From Rhodocollybia butyracea (Eukaryota > Basidiomycota > Agaricomycetes > Agaricales > Omphalotaceae), in NCBI GenBank assembly GCA_015501585.1, contig JADNRY010000118.1:122199-186198 (forward strand): a DNA stretch of 64,000 nucleotides, read 5' to 3'. Positions 1 through 11,140 of this stretch are shown piece after piece (position 1 is the first letter of the stretch; every line of letters begins with the position of its first letter). Under the pieces are notes generated by a model. The model did no database searches, was not told the DNA's origin, and saw only the letters and a program-made list of their open reading frames with translations. Made by a program: the position numbers and the translations under genes.

Positions 1-387
1 ACCCTCTCCTTCAGTAGAGCACCTTTTGGCTATATAGAAACTCCGCCTTCTATCCCAAGTTAATATGAAGGGATGAACAGATTCTCGATGTGTATACAAT
101 CTGACGTGGCGCAAGAGTCGAGTTGAGCCTAGTAGCGGCGGGTCTGGAATATTCAATGATTTGTGTGCAATAGTAGCACCATCCAAATCATCCTGAATCA
201 AGTTGCGTGCCATAGTAAAGCACCTTTCAACGGGGATTACCACATGCTAGTATAAGAGCTTAGAGCACCGGTTGTCATTCAGCTTTGTTGCGTCCGTTGA
301 GGAGTTGTCCACAAATAGAAGGGGCTTGGAGCATTATGAACATCTATCTGCGCATTTCTAGATGGTACACAACAACATTCTATTAGA

Positions 388-1430
388 TTATAATAGTGAA
401 CAGTTGGCGGAAGTTGGATGGAGGAAGTGAGAGAAGACAAATTCTACGTGCAGTGAGGGATAGTGAAAAGAAGCGGATCTCCAAATGATACCTTGCTTCA
501 ACATATCACTACCATCCAGGGAAGAAATTTTGAGATCTTTCACTGAGGAACAGTCCTGTAAAAATTTCGCCAGTTCTACTAGCACGTACATGGATTTTTT
601 GTCACAAACTCCAAATTGGAGAGAATGTATTTTTTTGAGGAGGCTGGGAGACTCTATGGATGGCATGAAGTTTGCTTTAATTGACCAAAGCTGGGCGGAA
701 TTCGCAAGGAAACTGTTGAACGCTTGACTATAATGGCCATATTTCCAAACTTCACAAGGGTCCGACACTTTGTAGTGAAGTTCCCTAAGTTTGGGAAACT
801 TGAACATACTGAGTACTTCAATATCGGACTGCGTCAGATAGTTTTCCCGAAATGTCAATGTCCTCCACCGACAATGAGCTTGCCATGTAAGGAGTTCGAG
901 AGTTCCTGTTAGATACCTTGAATCATCTGCACTTCCGTGAACCTGGACAGTGATTTCTAATAGACATTTGCTAGACCTTTCTACAAATCTCTGTACAAAT
1001 CTCTGTACTCTTGTTTCCAGGTGATTTGATACGGAGCCCACGCAACAGTTTACATCTATTTCTAGCGTAATGTTGTCCACAACATTGGTGTGTTTTTTAC
1101 AATAGAACGCCACCGATTACAAACCTGGCTGGTGACGATGGTGATTGGGGTCTTGTTTGAAGTATGTTTAGATCGAGAGCAACACAGAACATTGTCCTGA
1201 CCTGAGAGCTGGAGAATGGCGATGAGAATGTCATCTGGGATGTCCAGGGGCGATATGCGCTTGTTTTTTTCTATTTTCTCTGATTCAAGGATTACAACCC
1301 CTTGACCTGCCATGGCCAACATCACCTTGGCTGAGTTTTCTTCCGAAATGGTACCAAGGCCAACACTTGAGTGCTTGTCGATATCATCTATATGACTCGG
1401 AGGTGGATTCATCATGATGGTTGAAAACAA
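388..1430 (-). pseudogene. F-box-like protein gene, frame-broken
   Basis: Two overlapping minus-strand reading frames read as one F-box/LRR-like protein. The first (1430 to 1062, 122 codons) has a low-complexity N-terminus, then an F-box-like core at about residues 60-122: SPLDIPDDILIAILQLSGQ, later VCNRWRSIVKNTPMLWTT. The second frame (1113 to 388) continues with NITLEIDVNC and LRR-like stretches (FPKLRELHYKV, VKDLKISSL). The switch falls near 1065-1075, exactly where F-box proteins run from the W-T-T motif into the first LRR beta strand, so one indel explains the break; no intron consensus fits. The joined product (about 350 aa) is shorter than the usual 450-550 aa of this basidiomycete family. 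F-box proteins are substrate adaptors of SCF ubiquitin ligases; the substrate cannot be guessed. An assembly indel is an alternative to a real pseudogene. Confidence 0.6.
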
Positions 1431-1883
1431 TAGGGAACAAATAAGTGTCTATATGGTTCAAAGATATTGTTCTTTACACAGACATATTAGAATAATTCGT
1501 GAAAGGCAGCTGCGTTGCAAGAACTTTTGGATTTTACTTATTTCCAGTTACTTTTTAAACAGATATATTCGCAAATGTCAACAAACAGCAGGTGTGAAGG
1601 TACCACCGTTGACCCTCAGCAAGAGGGGAATGGCAACAACGTTGTATGAGTAAGATAATGATAAAGGGTTTGGGTTTGGTTTGTTTTCACAGCAAATTTT
1701 GGTTAGAAGCGGCAGAACAACCAAGCAGCATACTCTAACAGCAAAGAGGTATAAGGTAAAGTAGTTAGTATATAAGCATCTGTGGATAGAGATGGTAACA
1801 ATATAAGAAAGACCACCCATTGATCATACCTTAAGTCATTGGTCCTTGCTTTGTTGTTTTTTTGCCTTCTTTCAGGTCTAACA

Positions 1884-2246
1884 CATCAGGAAAAGCTGTT
1901 TTTGCCTAGGTGACCCCAGAGTGGCCTAAAGCAAACAAGGTGACCTATGAATCCTATGGCATCCTAGGAATTTGGGCTCGTCCCTTGCCAGTCAAGGCTC
2001 TTGAGGGTATCCTAGGCAAACCCAGGGCAAGCCTAGGTTTGCCCAGGTTTGCCCAGGTGTTTCCCAGGTGTTCCCCAGGAGCACCTGGGCAAGCCTGGGC
2101 AAACCTAGGCTTGCCTAGGGAATCCTCAAGAGCCTTGACTGGCAAGGGACGAGCCCAAATTCCTAGGATGCCATAGGATTCATAGGTCACCTTGTTTGCT
2201 TTAGGCCACTCTGGGGTCACCTAGGCAAAAACGGCTTTTCCTGATG
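1884..2246. mobile_element. Palindromic CATCAGG-ended DNA element, copy 1
   Basis: A 363-bp unit begins CATCAGGAAAAG and ends CTTTTCCTGATG, and nearly the whole unit is one inverted repeat folding at a CCCAGGTG-rich centre near 2065. The same unit recurs at 4611-4983 and 39316-39686. It has no coding capacity; ORFs on both strands are mirror images of the palindrome. The flanks of this copy (CA and TT) show no clean target duplication. This is best described as a foldback MITE. Confidence 0.8.
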
Positions 2247-2744
2247 TTGTTCTTTGAGAGTGAGGATTTCTCATGATCATTGACTTTTCCCTTTGTCAAT
2301 GCTGTTGACCGCCAAAGAGGGATCTATGAACATTGTGTAAAGATGTAAGCAAATGAAGTGTAGGTTGCTTACCGTGGATTCACCTTCTCCGCATCAAAGA
2401 CAAGATGAGCTGTTTTTTGGCATTTTTCTTTGCAACATTTGTCGTCTGGCAGCCTTGGGGTGGTGGCATGATAGTTTTGAGAGCAGACAGGGAAAAAGTA
2501 TTGAAATGCTAGTGGATCTGTAGTTGCATTCAATGAGATGTATACATGAAGAGCATAGAGCAGATTTTCCCATAAAGAGATATGATACAATTCCCGGGGA
2601 CAGAGAAATAAAGATTCATTGGGGTGCAGGCCCAACATCATTTGAGTTTGAGATCTGGTGACCAGAAGAAACATCGGCGTTCCTGACAGTCATTTGTAGC
2701 GGCAGCACCATTGCTGAGCACTGAACATTGAGACTCCAGTGGAC
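2247..2744. other. No recognisable gene
   Basis: I see no supported gene here. The stretch lies between the palindromic element and the UPF1-like fragment. Confidence 0.4.
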
Positions 2745-2905
2745 CTACAAGCGGATGGGGCAATTGCCAAGGACAACGAGGCGCTCAAAGAGGGACTGCG
2801 TGAGCCCAGTACACACAGCCTTTTTGTTCATGATGACAGGGCCGAGCTGCTGGTGGTTTCCGACAAGCATGACTTGCTTGGAGCAAGGCCAAGAGGGGTC
2901 ATGCA
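2745..2905 (-). pseudogene. UPF1-like RNA helicase fragment
   Basis: Read on the minus strand, about 53 codons match the conserved helicase core of UPF1/NAM7: [20 protein letters not shown], then [15 protein letters not shown] and PIRL, followed by a TAG where the family continues QVQYRMHP. In intact proteins the first segment is LVGDHxQLGPV; here the motif II-adjacent Asp is Asn (GNHQQ). UPF1 is the ATP-dependent helicase of nonsense-mediated decay and is normally over 1000 aa, so this is a short stranded piece. No flanking exons in the same sense were found. It may have been captured by a mobile element or be a retroposed remnant; I infer no function. Confidence 0.65.
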
Positions 2906-3801
2906 TGGCTTCTCAACCCTTCCCTTGTCAGTCTCTGTCAATAGCCAGATTGTGTTATCTGGGTGACAAAATACCCCGAGGTAGTTGTGACGGACATCAG
3001 ATAGCTCTTGTAAATATGTTTTGTATACCCTTGAGGCATGGAGGTTTTTGATGAACTCGTAGAGAGGCCATGAGTTAGGTTAAAACCCACAGCCTATGTT
3101 GGCTCATCAGCACTGTCCTAAACTTCAACCCCGAATTCCATGCCCAATATCTCCTTCTTGCACTGCATAACTGGCATCTTATACTTCCTCTCATTATTAC
3201 TGCTCAGCCCCCCTACTCATTCTTCAGCATAATCAGCTTTTGTAGCCCCTTATGCGAGTACCATTTGTAACTTGTTGTTGTCGACTGAAAAATGCAACGC
3301 TGGAGTCTAGTGCTTCTTGGGTTTAGCAGCGAGTGGTCTGACTTTAAGCCTTAAGACCCATTGCCTTGTGATCTTTTGGGTGAGCTGATCCACCATGACA
3401 TTGGATGGGGCGCACACCAGGACCTGGGCCGGGTACTTGACAAGGTGGTAGAGAATATGGTGGAGGTGACTTTTTTGCCCACGGTGCCCAGATGGGAGAG
3501 ATAGGGATTGGAGTTATTGGTTCCCGGTTGCTAGCCCCTGCTACCAAAAGTCCTCTCCTGTCCCAGCTCCAATCACTGTCAAGCATACTCCAGAACCAGT
3601 ACACTCGTTGTACTCACAAACCCAACTAGCTAGTCCGCAATATCCTTGAAGGCCGCGGTCATTCTCTAGCACAAGGTGTTCAGTTACCTATGCCTACTGA
3701 AGAGTTTGAAAGTGAGAGTGAAGCGTACATGCTTGAAGATGAGGTTTTTCTTTCTGAGTGGAAAGAAACAAGTGAGATTGAGCTGTTGAAACCACGCATT
3801 G
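2906..3801. other. No recognisable gene
   Basis: Short ORFs on both strands lack any recognisable motif. I see nothing supported until the Copia fragment. Confidence 0.4.
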
Positions 3802-3975
3802 GAACCACGTACCTTCGCTGAAGCTAAACTTAGGCATGACTGGCCTCCGTGGGAGAAAGCTATAGAGGAGGCATTGAAGACATCGAGGTCGAGGGGTACC
3901 TAGAACCATGTTGAGAAGTTGGACTGGGTCAACGTTGTTGGCTCCAAAAGTGGAATTCGGAAATGCGGTACCCGA
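3802..3975 (+). pseudogene. Degenerate Copia reverse-transcriptase fragment
   Basis: In one plus-strand frame the sequence reads EPRTFAEAK, then HDWPPWEKAIEEALKT; in a nearby frame NVVGSK. These are the opening landmarks of the Copia RVT_2 reverse-transcriptase domain (EPxTFxEAxxxxDWxxWxxAxxxELxxL ... VVGSKWVxxxK). Frames change at least once and no further RT motifs follow, so only the domain start survives. It is a different subfamily from the element at 19.4-24.5 kb. Confidence 0.55.
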
Positions 3976-4610
3976 GAAAGCTTGTCTTACTACTCAGGGT
4001 TTTTCTCCTGGTATTGAATATTTGACACTAATGCGCTAGCAGCACATATTTGAGCCTTGCAATGGCAGCTCACCTGGATTTAGAACTCCGTCAGTTTGAC
4101 ATTAGAGGTATATCGGAATGGAAAACTTACCACTTGAAATCTTAGTAACACTGCAGTTCAGTCACCCAACTTATTAGTCTTATTAGTCTACACTTTTGTT
4201 ACATTGACCTGACTAAAAAGACTCAAAGTCCCTGGCAAATCCAAGGTGCCTTGGTCATGTCCAGGATGGCTTGATCATGTCCAGGGAAGTGGGTCATGTC
4301 CAAGCAAGTAGGCCATGACCTGGTCACCTTGGTCAAGTTGGTCATGACCAGGGGTAGGATAGGGTATGCCCTGGCAGGGATAGGGTACCTTGTGGGAGAG
4401 GAGGGAGACCTCCTGGGAGGGGTGTGGAACTTCCAGGGTAGGAGTAGGGGGTGCAGTGGGGGTGACAGAGGGGGAGTAGAGGGTGCTGAGGGAGGAGTAG
4501 GGGATGCTTGGAAAGCAGTATAAAATGCTTTGGGAGAGATGTCAGCCTCCAGAGTGGAATAAGATGGTGCAGGAGATATGTTAGTTTACATGTGAAGTGT
4601 GTGCAACCTT

Positions 4611-4983
4611 CATCGGGAAAAGCCGTTTTTGCCCAGGTGACCCCAGAGTGGCCTAAAGCAAACAAGGTGACCTATGAATCCTATGGCATCCTAGGAATTT
4701 GGGCTCGTCCCTTGCTAGTCAAGGCTCTTGAGGATTCCCTAGGCAAGCCTAGGTTTGCCCAGGTTTGCCCAGGTGCTCCTGGGGAACACCTGGGGAACAC
4801 CTGGGCAAACCTGGGCAAACCTAGGCTTGCCCTGGGTTTGCCTAGGATACCCTAGGGAATCCTCAAGAGCCTTGAATGGCAAGGGACGAGCCCAAATTCC
4901 TAGGATGCCATAGGATTCATAGGTCACCTAGTTTGTTTTAGGCCACTCTGGGGTCACCTAGGCAAAAATGGCTTTTCCTGATG
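4611..4983. mobile_element. Palindromic CATCAGG-ended DNA element, copy 2
   Basis: A 373-bp hairpin-like unit (CATCGGGAAAAG to CTTTTCCTGATG), closely similar to copies 1 and 3, flanked by TT on both sides (4609-4610 and 4984-4985), which fits a 2-bp target duplication. It is nested inside the large foldback element. Confidence 0.8.
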
Positions 4984-5459
4984 TTGGGGAGTGTTTTGGT
5001 GAGCTAATTGCAGGTACATGGGGCAGTGGGAAGAGAAGGGAAGCTGCTGGCTCATGCTGAGTTGGATCTGGCCAAGGACAGCTTGGACATGACCAAGGTT
5101 AGTTTGGACATGGCCAAGGGCAACTTGGACATGTCCAAGATTAAGTTGTACATCATTTAAGGCATTTTAAAAATTACTATATTAGGAAATTTTTTAATTT
5201 CTATAGTGGCTGAGGTCAAAGCTGTTTTTATTACCAAATTAGGCAATTATCATAAATTACTATATTAGGCAATTTCAAAATTTTGCAGTGAATGAGGTCA
5301 AAGCTGTTTTCTTTGCCTAATTAAGAAGTGACAAATCTGTTGCAGTGGATGAGGCCAAAGCTGTTTTTATTACTTAATTGAGAAATCACAAACATTTTGC
5401 AGTGGATGAGGTCAAAGCTGTGTTCACTACCTAATTGGGTGATATGCCGACTCTGGGCT

Positions 5460-6430
5460 ATGCATAAAATGCTACTATAAAGCTGAATACCTCACACCAA
5501 CACCAACACACACCAAAGATTAACATGAGTTCAAAGGGGGTTATCATTGAACAAGTCAGAATTCTTATTGCAAGTACATACATCTGCATCATATTTACAA
5601 GGTTGTGATAGATTTTCTGTCTCGAGATTCTAACAAACTCGGGCATGCTTTAATCTTTATCTTTCAATTGCCTGAACTTAGACTTTACACTAAAAGTACA
5701 ATTGACAGAGAGAGTATGCGCTACTCACAACACTCTCACTGCTATTAACTTTCTGGAGCATAAGATAGTTACTGAGGACTTTGGTTTTCTTTCTTTATAC
5801 TTTCTTATTTCATTTAACTTGTACTCTTGTTTAATGTGCACTTGTCACTAGAAGACACAAACCAACCACACCAACCCTGTAACAGGAATGGGGGGAGGAA
5901 AGTGCTTCCTCTATTTCATGGGGGACACCTTCTTATATACTGTATCTCAATATGACAGTGTAAAATACACCATACAAGTTGTGCGGGAGTACATATGCTC
6001 TTGTTATTCAATAAATAGCGCATGAAATATTTATTTCACACACTGTCTTAAATCTGCGGGACGCCGCGGCATGATCTTGGAATGATCCTGGAACCTCGGC
6101 ACATCAATCTCCTCGCATCAATCTCCTCGGGGTCGGCGATGTATTAATCTCCTCACATCAATTTCTGATGGGAAGTCCCGTTTGGACCGTTTAACATTGA
6201 TACCTGTTCCTTCTGTCTAGTAGTCTTCTAGTTGTAATAAGATACCTTTGGATCGCTTCAATAGTCTGAATATAAGTCATATTTGTGGTGGGTTTCAGTA
6301 TTCTTTGCACTATCATTGATTACAACTGTGTTCTGTTGCCGAGACTCAGTTTTGATGTCATCAACAATTAACATCTGTGTCTTTTAATGATGCTGCGCGG
6401 TAACGGCAGATTCTAGAATACTTTGTACAG
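5460..6430. other. Unassigned interior of foldback copy A
   Basis: This stretch interrupts the GCAGTGGATGAGGTCAAAGC repeats and has no counterpart in copy B. It has no convincing ORF. It could be an inserted LTR or unique spacer, but I could not find matched ends or a target duplication. Confidence 0.3.
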
Positions 6431-6779
6431 TGCATATCTTTAATACAGCATGACTTGGTGCCAAAAACATGCATATACTGCATGTTTTATGCCCAAACAA
6501 ATCTGGGCCGTATCATGGGAACTGGCCAAACTCACCACAAAAACTGTCCGGACTCTATCCATGAGGACAAGAACTTGTAGTAGGCATCCAGATCCCTTCT
6601 CCATACATAGAACAGGTGGCTTACCCCAAATGAAGGCAATCCTGTGGTGGGAAGGGGTTGGATTGCAAAATATTTTTTGGATGACCTTTGATTTTAGTGG
6701 ATGAGGACAAAGCTGTATGTCCATAAAAGGAAATTAATGAAAAGAGGTGAGTCTAAAGATTGCTTGATATAACATGCAG

Positions 6780-7328
6780 ATTGACATGGATAAGGCTGAT
6801 CCTTTTCATCCCCTGATACCCTGATATGTTCTCTACCTTTTCTGGGTCTCTGATATATTTAGATGTCCCATGGGAGATCAGTTCTTATTGATCTTTCAAA
6901 TTTCCCATCAAAAACCCCCATTTTTTCGAAATTAAAGGATAAGTATCAGAGTATCCAGGGCAGTGGGGGCCACAGGCTTCTATGACATTGTACCCTGGTA
7001 TGGTAGATAAAAAAGCGAAATTTATGCACACATATACAGAGAACAGTTATTACCCACTCTCTCAGGACAGTGTGAGGTACTCCTGAGTGGTAGAAATGTA
7101 CCTATTATACCAGGGTACAATGTCATAGAAGCCTGTGGCCCCCACTGCCCTGGATACTCTGATACTTATCCTTTAATTTCGAAAAAATGGGGGTTTTTGA
7201 TGGGAAATTTGAAAGATCAATAAGAACTGATCTCCCATGGGACATCTAAATATATCAGAGACCCAGAAAAGGTAGAGAACATATCAGGGTATCAGGGGAT
7301 GAAAAGGATCAGCCTTATCCATGTCAAT
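6780..7328. repeat. Two 222-bp inverted arms around a 105-bp spacer
   Basis: The left arm (6780-7001) and right arm (7107-7328) are reverse complements; every segment I compared matched, beginning ATTGACATGGATAAGGCTG and ending GTACCCTGGTAT. The 105-bp spacer contains TCAGGACAGTGTGAGG. Diverged versions of both arms occur at 45375-45535 and 45840-46165. The transcript would form a long duplex RNA. Confidence 0.85.
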
Positions 7329-8027
7329 CTCCACAAGTTATGAACACAGATCACAACAACAATGTCAGAAACCCATGACAAGTGTTTTCAGTGTTGATCG
7401 CATATAATTATCCATCCATTTTCCATCCACTGATCCGATCATTCCAATTCAGACTCAGTCACTTAAGTTGATCGGAACACAAATAGGGTAACCAGTGAAT
7501 GCCAAGAATATGCGTTCAGTCAACATTCAGATGTGCTTTGCCGCACAATCGAACAGTATCCCTTCAGCATGTGAAGAACTTAAGGCAAGCAGCAGGTAGG
7601 TAATGTGTATGTACAATTATTCTATGAAGGCCAAGAACCCAATGATCATTTGCAGTTTGCCAGCGGATGCACATGAACGCTTTTATGGCTATTATAGCAG
7701 TGACCCCAAGTCTACCTGGCAGGGAATAAAACCCTAAAGGGAATGCCATCACAGCAAAGCCCTTAAACAGTTCGTTCGATCATCGGGTGCCTATGTAAAT
7801 ACATGTGTGTGTCAGTGTGCAAAGTCATGTATATTTTTGAACAATGCAGGAATGGAGAGAAATGCGATCCATGAATGTTACCATGTACCATGACCAGCTA
7901 TGCACAACACGCGAACTTTGTACACTCCAGGAATGAGTGTTGGATGTTCATTGAACACTGTCTAACCAAGTGCAGTAAGCACAATGGAGGGCACAACATG
8001 TGTTGAAGCGATCCGGGGCCCATAACC
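7329..8027 (-). mobile_element. Leader remnant of a Copia element, with primer-binding site
   Basis: At 8013-8027 the minus strand reads GGTTATGGGCCCCGG directly after the LTR. This matches the anticodon-loop half of initiator tRNA-Met (GGGCxCATAACC), the primer used by many Copia elements, and is the same site as in the full Copia at 24211-24228. The sequence further left should be leader or gag, but no ORF with gag motifs survives, and it ends at the inverted-repeat arm. Confidence 0.55.
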
Positions 8028-10009
8028 TGTCAAGACAGCGGTCAGTCAACACAAGGTCGACAGCATACTCACCTGAGAGTGTAAGGATGTTACTGGAGAT
8101 AGAAGAGTGCTTGTTGAGAGCAGAACAAGTGTCCAGATGAATAGTAGGATTCTTGGTTATTGTTACAGGAAAATATCTACAGTATTTATACTACAGAATA
8201 TAATAAACCCTATAACAATGTATGAGTCTACTTGAGTCGTACTGCTAAACATAGTGCATATACATGTGCATAATGTACCCTAGAAGATGGAGTCCATATG
8301 GTAATTCTATAGGTATTGTTCATAGGTACTGCAAGGCAGCGTACAAGCTATGTATCATAAGACTAATAGCAAATGGCATAATTGACTGCGTAGAGGCTGC
8401 GTCTAGTGTTTGAGGGTGAGTTTCAACATAGCATATATTGACAGTTCATCAATCATATAGCAACATCAGGAAATCGGTATCTGAATAATGTTTCAAAAAA
8501 TCTACATAAGTTCTAATAAGTTCTGATAAGTTCTGTTAATACTGATAATTAACAGGTAATGATTCACATATTCACATTAATTTCTGTTAATACTGATAAT
8601 CAACTGGTAATGCTTCACAAATTTACTTCAAGCCTCAAGATTACTTGAAACAAACTTGAAATTATCAAATTTTAATTAGATGACTTTTAATACATAGAAA
8701 TATATCAATTGCTAATCGATACACAAATAAGTAGCACTACTGAGCCCAAAAAATAAAAATAAAATGAGTCAATGTTGTAGTATGTTGTATACTAGGGCTT
8801 ACAGTTCGTTCAGTACATAACCTTCAATAAAGCATCCATCCCATGATGCAAAGTAGCCACCTTGTTACTTTGTTGACTGAGCTCTCTCTCGAGTTGTTCA
8901 ATACGATTCAATTACAGAGTTGAGCATTCTCACGAAGCATCACGTCTTGTACATCCCCGGGATTAAGCCTTCAAATAAGAAATTCGAAGTCCATATTTAA
9001 ATGATATGCCGTTACTACCGGCAACGGGAGTGTTGCCGGGAGCGCACAGAACTCAGCGCCAACTTACGGCAGGACATACGTGTCCTTTCTTCCCTTCACC
9101 AACACCTCACTTCACTCATTTCCTTTTTGTGCCCAGTCTCAAAGCTCTTATATCATTATAGCATGGGTTAACAGCTATGATCAACAGTATTTCAGGTCAC
9201 ACGAGGCTTCGAAAGGTGCGCAACTGTATCGTTGACACTGCAGTTCAGATTCTTATTGTTTTTGCAGGATTTCCTACTTTAGGCAACTCTGTACACTAGC
9301 ATTTTCGCTTATCAGGGCCTCAGTGGTCCATGCATATGATGTGAATTGTCCTGACATGACCAGTCATCAATGTGGGAAGCTACATATCTAGGTACATGGT
9401 CTCTCACCTGAATGCCATTGCTCGCTTACATTCTCCCGCTGTTTCATAGCTGCTTTATCTTCTCGCTTCCTATTTTTTGGTGTGTTCCTTTTGCTTTTGC
9501 TTGAATGCTATTCTTGAGCTAAGTTTTTTTTTTTGCAGGTCGCTGGAGTTGGATGTTCATAGCATGTTGTTAGATGGCTTGTTGTTAGAATCCAGTTTTT
9601 GTAGCTTGTAGTTGCATGTACTTTGTAGCAATAATAACTATCATTCTTCGCTTTCCTGTTGTTTCTTTGACTCTTCTTTGAGTCTTCTAAGTTCTGTCCC
9701 AATAGCATTGAATAATTGCTATGTAATGGTCTGCTATTTAAGTCTAACTTACTGTTAATTTCTGTTAATTTCTGTTAATTTTGAATAATATGCTGAGGGG
9801 GGCCGCAAAATTCCTTGTAATACCTCGTAAGTTTATGACTTGGGTAATTTCTGATAATTTCTGGTAATTTCTATTAATTTCTGATAACTTCAGCTAAGTT
9901 GGAGTAATATTCAATACATTACTCTAGGACTGTTTTCCTGATGAAGTGCATCTAGTCAACTCACATTACTGATTAGATACAACTCATAAGCAGTAATCTA
10001 GTTTCAACA
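8028..10009 (-). mobile_element. Copia LTR split by a DNA element
   Basis: Segments 8028-8463 and 9946-10009 together make about 500 bp and align in reverse complement with the 515-bp solo LTR at 60005-60519 (start TGTTGAAACTAGATTACCGC on the minus strand). The split is exactly at the CATCAGG element 8464-9943. The LTR carries the primer-binding site on its inner side, so it is a 5' LTR whose internal region is truncated. Confidence 0.75.
8464..9943. mobile_element. 1480-bp non-autonomous CATCAGG-ended element
   Basis: Ends are CATCAGGAAA and TTTTCCTGATG, flanked by AA on both sides (8462-8463, 9944-9945). Removing the element and one AA rejoins ATAGC-AA-GTGCATCTAG, the uninterrupted sequence of the solo LTR at 60 kb, which proves insertion. 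Subterminal regions are dense in TTCTGATAAT/TTCTGTTAAT-like repeats (8500-8600, 9755-9900), as in CACTA-like elements. There is no transposase; it is likely moved in trans. A short stem (CCGGCAAC/GTTGCCGG) lies at about 9018-9040. Confidence 0.8.
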
Positions 10010-10149
10010 AGCAGTAGCTTCTGAAAAGTAGCTTTCCTAAGCGTATAGCAAGTGCATCTAGTCAACTCACATTACTGATTAGATACGACTCATAAGCGGT
10101 AATCTAGTTTCAACAAGCAGTAGCTTCTGAAAAGTAGCTTTCCTAAGCG
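9944..10149. repeat. 106-bp tandem duplication of LTR edge plus flank
   Basis: AAGTGCATCTAGTCAACTC starts at 9944 and again at 10050; each unit holds the LTR edge plus the flank GCAGTAGCTTCTG...CCTAAGCG. The second unit retains an uninterrupted ATAGCAAGTG, so the duplication came before insertion of the 8464-9943 element into the first unit. Confidence 0.8.
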
Positions 10150-10489
10150 TGAAATTGCTTTGTTTTTTCCAAGGGAATTACAAACTATAAGAAGTCCCCG
10201 TCGTCGGTTCCAGAACATGTAACCCGTATGAGTGTTTAGTGAAATGTTGAGTAAGGAGTAAGGGGAGTGAGAAGTGGCGTAGTATTCAGAAGTGTAAAAT
10301 AATTGAGGGGTAGAATTGGAGTGGTTTGACGAGAGCGTGAGGATGCTTGTAAGTGCAAGTGAGTGTCCAGTCTCTGCTGTATAACTTGTAAACAGTAATC
10401 GGGTGTAAAAGAATTAATTTTTTCTTTCTACTACTGTCCTTAAATACTAATACTAATTCAAGTACTATACCTTAGCTCCACTAGCCGGC
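10150..10489. other. No recognisable gene
   Basis: AT-rich sequence between the tandem duplication and the LINE remnant. I see nothing that can be named. Confidence 0.4.
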
Positions 10490-11140
10490 TTGGTGCGTAA
10501 TAACTAGGCTGGGAAGCCAGAATACAGATGATGCGTTGATGGCAGTGGACACGCTGCGCCAATCCGTACTGGCCTCGTGTGATAAGTGGCTCAACGAGCA
10601 AATATGTACTCTGGCAAAGGCTTCTCTCCTACGGGACAGGTTGGAAAGGAACATGCAGGGGGCATTGCTGCCACAGTCCATACGGAAGCGACGTCAATAT
10701 TTGGAGCTTATTGTAGTGCCGAGACATCGTAAGGCCTACATTTGCTTACTGATGTCAAGGCATTCACTGGCTGTGGAACGACTTAGATGGCAGGAAAGGT
10801 ACCGAGATAAGGTTCCTAGAGAATGGAGGTTGTGTCGTTTCTGCCGGTGCGCAGTAGACATGCACTATTACAGTGTCAAGGGGATGACAATATCCTCGCT
10901 GCAAGGACACGGTTCTTGGAGTATCTGTTCGAGGCAGTTCCATCGATGAAAGACTTACATAGGAGATTATCGGCTGCAGAATTCCTGCGACATTTCTTGC
11001 ATAGGCAGGATATTCTGAAACGGACAGCTCAGTATGTAAGTGAAATATCTGAGCTATACGATACTCGCGGAAAGTACTATGGATACCCGCACCATACCAA
11101 TACCAACCTCTGTAATCATATAGGTACTTATCGGTGACGA
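10490..11140 (+). pseudogene. 3' end of a LINE-type reverse transcriptase, frameshifted
   Basis: Two plus frames overlap: the first (from about 10536) reads DKWLNEQICTLAKASLLRDR, later YRDKVPREWRLCRFCR; the second (from 10823) continues HALLQCQGDD, then RTRFLEYLF and LRHFLHRQDILKRTAQYV. Together this is the C-terminal segment of non-LTR retrotransposon polyproteins, where REWRLCRFC...E-HALLxCxG forms a CCHC-type knuckle after the RT domain. The frame switch is at about 10855-10870 and loses a residue before the zinc-ligand His. No RT catalytic motif lies upstream, so the copy is 5'-truncated, as is common for LINEs. No poly(A) tract was noticed downstream. Confidence 0.55.

Larger units (their letters stand above)
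4152..7328. mobile_element. Large foldback-type element, copy A (composite)
   Basis: The left end (TTCAGTCACCCA, then ATTAGTCTACACTTTTGTTAC) is the reverse complement of the right end of the element at 45.2-47.6 kb. Inside are GGTCATGTCC/GGACATGACC short repeats (4250-4340, 5085-5150), several copies of GCAGTGGATGAGGTCAAAGC (5200-5440), and a long inverted repeat at 6780-7328. The order mirrors copy B, so both belong to one foldback family. A CATCAGG palindrome is nested at 4611-4983. No transposase ORF is visible. The outer right limit is placed at the end of the inverted arm and could lie further out. Confidence 0.5.

Noticed and set aside
1910..2220. Mirror-image 88-codon ORFs on both strands
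   Set aside because: They are products of the palindromic element; both strands encode almost the same peptide.
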